Below, piece by piece: positions 13,901 to 16,293 of a stretch of 16,293 nt of DNA. The first letter of the stretch is position 1; each line of letters opens with the position of its first letter. A program made the translations under genes and the position numbers. The stretch comes from VRUE01 sp036376775 (GTDB lineage Bacteria; Actinomycetota; Thermoleophilia; Solirubrobacterales; 70-9), in assembly GCA_036376775.1 (NCBI GenBank), contig DASUZP010000039.1, forward strand, positions 1 to 16,293, read 5' to 3'. The notes under the pieces are model-generated. The model worked only from the letters and a program-made list of their open reading frames with translations, was not told the DNA's origin and made no database searches.

Positions 13901-14254
13901 TATGCCGTCGCCGATGTAGTTGGCGACGTGCCCGTCGTAGCGGCGCACCGTCGCGTTCGCCACCGTCTGATAGGCCCGCAGCACGTCGCGGAATACCTCG
14001 GGATCGTGCTCGCCAGCGAGCGTCGTCGAGCCGACCAGGTCGCAGAACATCACGGTCAGTTGGCGCCACTCGCCCCCCTCGGCGATGCCGGTTCGGCTGT
14101 CCTCGAGCAACTGCACCGCGGTTTCGTTGGCCGGATCGAGGGCGAGCACAGACTCGGCGAGCGCCCGAACCGCAGACCAGTCACCCTGGGTTGTCGCTTC
14201 ACGCGCGTCGTCGAGCAGCTTCTCGACCCATCCTTCGAAGCGCTCACCCGACAC
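10994..14254 (-). CDS. class III adenylate/guanylate cyclase - AAA/STAND ATPase - TPR regulator
   Basis: This 1086-aa signalling protein has four parts. Residues 1-55 form a short TPR-like helical start. Residues 63-245 are a class III cyclase domain with metal Asp D72 (FCDLVGST) and D116 (YIGDG), and transition-state residues N194 and R198 (GETPNVAARL). Residues 262-560 are an ATPase with Walker A GEAGIGKS (292-299) and Walker B VLTVDDLQWAD (416-426). The rest (about 600-1086) is helical TPR-type repeats. The position of the substrate-selecting Lys appears to be N112 (VANYIGDG), so nucleotide specificity or activity is uncertain. The start appears to be GTG with a CAGG Shine-Dalgarno; the stop overlaps the FAD gene. 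Proteins of this layout are common in actinobacteria, usually with unknown input. Here it probably senses or controls the operon's pathway. Confidence 0.93.
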   Translation of the reverse strand: MSGERFEGWVEKLLDDAREATTQGDWSAVRALAESVLALDPANETAVQLLEDSRTGIAEGGEWRQLTVMFCDLVGSTTLAGEHDPEVFRDVLRAYQTVANATVRRYDGHVANYIGDGILAYFGYPTPHEDDARRAVKAGLDLLVALGDVADDARQNHGFELAVRAAIHTGMVVRAEMGPPASPDRDAIVGETPNVAARLQDRARPGTLVISADTHRLVQGYFVLEPLGSLELRGVSRVVDAYEVVGEVPVAGRLDTQRELSPFVGRDEERERLGGLWRQAAQGGSSVAAIRGEAGIGKSRLMDELRRQAIAEEGSVFSLRCSTFHTSTHLYPVRRLVADTCGIDLTADLPGAVPRLRAALARSDLERHLPLFGALLGIPPGAEYPAPELDGQRLREATLAALVEWIEGEAAQSAAVLTVDDLQWADPSTLELLERLIDRRVPRLFVLQTSRDEFELPWTSIELLELGPLSGADLNRIAAASPAAQRLAAGQVEKLVRHSDGVPLFLEELLRVEGQPSGTPALRLARRPGQVAIPPVLLDPLLARLAAPGVELALVQTVACIGQEVRHDLLIAVADLPEEELQAGLDGLVAADLLDRDEGDPLTYRFRHQLLRELAYDTQLTPARVQRHGQIADALRERLGGDRPADATRLAQHLEHAGRTSEAIAASVEAAQIAQSQGAFAEATETLDHALALVAGIADEQARLSLELTVRRAQGFSMVATLGYAAPQAVHEHERCFELYQMLEPGPEHMPDLIPVWSYYLLKGDLGRAEEVVSSERRRIGGGGVDEPPEELFTGFNRYFRGDVAGAVADLESYLDSDYARQPGPPSRWPLPNDPTVAAWTLLSLAMHLSGDPAASRTAIAKAEIRAAELPFPWGPFSTAFAKAYGYLIGVQGGDYDAADAEVAELLELAERHGFMFFTLYGLLQNKIATLRPGATADPDAVTQALALWRVTGGELWVPAFLTRIATHQLEGGDLDRARASLREAEAISSRSGARFWAAETARVLGESRLAAGDAAGIEDLRGAAGLAARQGALVFELRARIALSRAVRGREENDRLADLVEGFGERPGPPELVVARQVLSGESLR

Positions 14255-14266
14255 GGCGACCTGCGC

Positions 14267-14680
14267 TCAAGAGCCGAGGCCGCCCACCACGTAGACGCCG
14301 ATCTCATCCACCAGGGGGGTGCCGTCGTGGGCTTTCAGGAGCGCGCCGGTGTAGGTACCGCTCGTCAGGTCGCCCGACGAATGGACCCGCACCCGCACCG
14401 CGGTTTCCACACCGGCGGGAACCCGTGGTGGCTCGACAGCCACCGCGGCGGCCGGGAGCTCGTTGTCGTCCCAATCGACGAAGCGCCCCAAACGCAAATC
14501 GGTCGCGGCCGGTTGGGCTTCGACCACCACGACCTCTTCGTTGAAGCCCGTCTGTCCACTCTCGGCGGCGGCGAAGTCCAACCAGCTCACCGCGATCTCA
14601 TCGGCCGCCTCGATCCAGGCCCGCGCGACGGTTGCCCACGCTCCCACGGCGGCAGTCGTCAGGTCGGGCCGGTCGGTCAT
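14267..14680 (-). CDS. unknown small protein: helix plus beta-sandwich-like domain
   Basis: This 137-aa protein belongs to no family I can name. Residues 5-40 look like one long amphipathic helix (LTTAAVGAWATVARAWIEAA), and residues 46-137 alternate in beta fashion with EPPRVPAGVETAVRVRV and LTSGTYTGALLKAHDGTP. The second half resembles the end of the 224-aa product of the same operon. It is acidic, with no signal peptide or transmembrane helix. The ATG overlaps the preceding stop (TGATG), and the cyclase gene starts 12 nt after its stop, so it is a member of the operon. Confidence 0.8.
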   Translation of the reverse strand: MTDRPDLTTAAVGAWATVARAWIEAADEIAVSWLDFAAAESGQTGFNEEVVVVEAQPAATDLRLGRFVDWDDNELPAAAVAVEPPRVPAGVETAVRVRVHSSGDLTSGTYTGALLKAHDGTPLVDEIGVYVVGGLGS

Positions 14681-14979
14681 CAGGAAGGAGGAGACGATCC
14701 CGACTGATCAGAGGGCGGAGGCGGTCCCGTCTGACTCGCGAGGATCTGCAGCACCTCGTTACAGGTGGTCCATGCCTTGGCGGTATCGCCGGCGGCCTGG
14801 GCGTAGGTCTTCGCGGTCAACTGCAACCAGGTCCCCGCGTCAGTGGGACCATCCCCGCCCAGTCGCGTCGCGGCCTCCTGGGCGAGCTTGGCATAGGTGG
14901 CGACCGATTCCTGAGCCGACTTCGTGGCCTTTTCGATCACCTTGTCGAGCTTGTCTCTATCTGCCTCAGCGTCTGCCAT
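14680..14979 (-). CDS. nested in-frame phasin-like helical protein (possible internal start)
   Basis: Inside the preceding large gene and in the same frame, an ATG at 14979 follows a textbook GGAAGGAG Shine-Dalgarno with a 5-nt spacer. It would give a 99-aa protein starting MADAEADRDKLDKVIEKATK. The protein is nearly all amphipathic helix (about 5-80, with SAQESVATYAKLAQEAATRL and WLQLTAKTYAQAAGDTAKAW) and has a Pro/Ser tail. Helical composition and repeats recall phasin-type surface proteins, but this is only resemblance. No stop separates it from the upstream part, so it may be made both alone and as the tail of the large protein. This overlaps the entry for the long gene on purpose. Confidence 0.5.
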   Translation of the reverse strand: MADAEADRDKLDKVIEKATKSAQESVATYAKLAQEAATRLGGDGPTDAGTWLQLTAKTYAQAAGDTAKAWTTCNEVLQILASQTGPPPPSDQSGSSPPS

Positions 14980-16032
14980 CGTGGCTCCTTCCGAGATAGG
15001 TGGCGTCGCTTCGTCGGCCGCACCGCCGAGCGCGGCGGCGATGACCGTGTCAGTCCAGAAAGTGTCGCATGCAACGGTCGTCCAATCTTGAAGCATTGGA
15101 TCGGTGAACAGGATCGCCTTCTTTGCGGTCACCCGCGTGCGTCCCTTGTGTTTTCCGCTCGTCACCAGCCGGACGTCGAGGGACCCCTCGTCGACGGCGA
15201 TGTCCTCCGTCTCGGCGAGTAGTACGTAGTCCAGATGCACCCAGCGGGGATCGGCCTCGTCTTGGAGCGCGTAGGTAAACCGCAGCGGCGTCACCAACGT
15301 CTTCGCAGGCGAGAGCTCAACCGTCTCATAGAGGTCGCGGCGCCAGCCGTTCTGCCGGCGTATATCGACGGCGCCCGGGCCATCCCACGGCTTCATCTCG
15401 TGCTGGAAGGCGCTGCGCTTGTGCCAGCCCATGGGATCACAGAAATGACGCAGGTCGCCCGGGGTGGCGTCGGTGTGGAACGCGACCGTCACCCCGGCGG
15501 CTTCGCGGGCGCCTTTGAGTACGACCTCCGCGTCGTTGCACAGCGGCTTCTCGGTCTCAGCCTTCGTCAGTCGCAATGCACCGGCTGCCTGCGCGGCAAA
15601 GACCGGCCAGGGGCGACGAGTCGAGCCGGCGCGCTTGAGCCGGCTGACGGAGCCGAGCGCGCGACGCGTCGTGGCGACGGCGCCTGCGACATCCTCCTGA
15701 GGCACGCCGGCGCCGCGGGCAAGCCCCCCGAGAAGCTTGTCGAGCTCCGGCCCGTAGGCCTGAAGATCTCCCTGCCGGCTGGCGAGCTTGACCAGGGAGT
15801 CGAGCACGAACAGGCGCGGGACGTGCAGATCGTCGTCATCGACCGCGGTGGCGAGCTTCTGCAGAGCCTGGTCCGGCGCGACGAGGCCGAGTCCATCGCG
15901 TGCATCGGCGCTGTGGTCGGCGGTGAAGGCGTTGAGCGCGGCGACCGCGGCGCCCTGAGAGCGACGCCGCACCGCCCGCTCCTCCTTGTCAGCGATCCCG
16001 CGGCTTCTGTCGCTTCCCTCAGCCACGCCCAA
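14680..16032 (-). CDS. unknown ~450-aa protein, possible SRPBCC-like middle and phasin-like C-terminus
   Basis: This is the first gene of the isoprenoid operon. The N-terminal ~155 residues are helical and charged (LFVLDSLVKLASRQGDLQAY). The middle has an alternating-strand stretch, LYETVELSPAKTL, TPLRFTYALQDE, VHLDYVLLAETEDIAVDEGS and RTRVTAKKAILFTD, which reminds me of SRPBCC/START lipid-binding folds; this is a weak, pattern-level call. The last ~100 residues are phasin-like helices with a Pro/Ser tail. No signal peptide was seen. Start is uncertain: TTG 16032 has a GGAGAG Shine-Dalgarno at 6 nt; GTG 16026 has the same at 12 nt; TTG 16056 has none clear. Upstream lies an array of palindromic 10-mers. 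The stop overlaps the next start. Confidence 0.75.
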   Translation of the reverse strand: MGVAEGSDRSRGIADKEERAVRRRSQGAAVAALNAFTADHSADARDGLGLVAPDQALQKLATAVDDDDLHVPRLFVLDSLVKLASRQGDLQAYGPELDKLLGGLARGAGVPQEDVAGAVATTRRALGSVSRLKRAGSTRRPWPVFAAQAAGALRLTKAETEKPLCNDAEVVLKGAREAAGVTVAFHTDATPGDLRHFCDPMGWHKRSAFQHEMKPWDGPGAVDIRRQNGWRRDLYETVELSPAKTLVTPLRFTYALQDEADPRWVHLDYVLLAETEDIAVDEGSLDVRLVTSGKHKGRTRVTAKKAILFTDPMLQDWTTVACDTFWTDTVIAAALGGAADEATPPISEGATMADAEADRDKLDKVIEKATKSAQESVATYAKLAQEAATRLGGDGPTDAGTWLQLTAKTYAQAAGDTAKAWTTCNEVLQILASQTGPPPPSDQSGSSPPS

Positions 16033-16050
16033 AACATACTCTCCAATACA

Positions 16051-16097
16051 GCGCAATCAAGTAATTGCGCACTTGCGCGCACTTGCGCGCAAGTGCG
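16051..16097 (-). promoter_or_regulatory. palindromic operator-like array before the isoprenoid operon
   Basis: On the plus strand three abutting 10-mers occur: CGCACTTGCG (16068-16077), CGCACTTGCG (16078-16087) and its reverse complement CGCAAGTGCG (16088-16097). The last two form a perfect 20-bp palindrome. On the operon side, GCGCAAT (16051-16057) and ATTGCGC (16064-16070) add a further inverted repeat. The array lies 19-65 nt before the operon start, the position of a transcription-factor operator. The binding protein is unknown; no confident -10/-35 was found. Confidence 0.6.
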
Positions 16098-16159
16098 TTG
16101 AAGTCACATACCGGGGGCAAGCATCGGCCCTTAAAGGAGGGAGGCGGCCGAAACCGCGA

Positions 16160-16232
<73 letters not shown>

Positions 16233-16251
16233 AGATTGGCTTGTTGAAGCC

Positions 16252-16288
16252 AAAAATAGCGGCTTGAACTGAGGGTGCCTTAAGCCGC
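16252..16288 (-). terminator. intrinsic-terminator-like hairpin upstream of tRNA-Thr
   Basis: On the minus strand GCGGCTT (16288-16282) pairs with AAGCCGC (16265-16259) over a 16-nt loop, followed at once by UAUUUUU. It could end a transcript coming from outside the window or be a processing hairpin in a tRNA operon. A second small hairpin, TTGGCTT/AAGCCAA (16236-16253), follows it and shares the GGCTT/AAGCC core. Confidence 0.5.
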
Positions 16289-16293
16289 GGACC

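Noticed and set aside
16068..16097. Short tandem 10-mers as a CRISPR-like or satellite array
   Set aside because: There are only three units with no spacers and one is inverted, which fits an operator better.

Overview
The window looks like chromosomal DNA of a high-GC actinobacterium, most probably a deep-branching Thermoleophilia-type lineage (Solirubrobacterales or Gaiellales relatives). This is inferred from the GC-rich codon use, TTG/GTG starts, a SecE and an L10 with long extensions, and the kinds of accessory genes. No exact species can be named from sequence alone. Every gene except one lies on the minus strand, so the text below follows transcription from high to low coordinates.

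Region 1 (16293 to 16160) holds an intrinsic-terminator-like hairpin and a complete tRNA-Thr(GGU) gene.

Region 2 (16097 to 7323) is a tightly packed six-gene operon with start/stop overlaps of 1, 1, 23 and 4 nt and one 12-nt gap. It is preceded by a dense array of palindromic 10-mers. In order it encodes: a ~450-aa unknown protein with a possible lipid-binding (SRPBCC-like) middle and a phasin-like helical C-terminus that also has its own start and Shine-Dalgarno; a 137-aa helix plus beta-sandwich protein; a 1086-aa class III cyclase-ATPase-TPR regulator; a 661-aa carotenoid-desaturase-like FAD oxidoreductase; a 224-aa helix plus beta-sandwich protein; and an isoprenyl diphosphate synthase with type III GGPP-synthase motifs. 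The parts suggest that an isoprenoid is made, desaturated or oxidised, and perhaps held on a phasin-like coated surface under a signalling ATPase. I do not recognise this combination as a described system.

Region 3 (7265 to 5560) holds a TetR-type ligand-binding domain protein that lacks its DNA-binding domain, with a clear -10 box, followed by an acyl-CoA dehydrogenase.

Region 4 (4644 to 5551) is a plus-strand AbiEi-like/DUF559 gene. It is bracketed at its start and stop codons by imperfect 40-bp direct repeats that each fold into hairpins, so it looks like a mobile or duplicated gene unit.

Region 5 (4511 to 1) is the core translation/transcription cluster rpmG, secE, nusG, rplK, rplA, rplJ, rplL and the start of rpoB. 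Two copies of a repeat with identical arms and a variable hairpin sit in its spacers in opposite orientations. The ancestral order tRNA-Thr - (tuf) - rpmG - secE appears to have been opened by about 11.6 kb of accessory DNA (regions 2 to 4).
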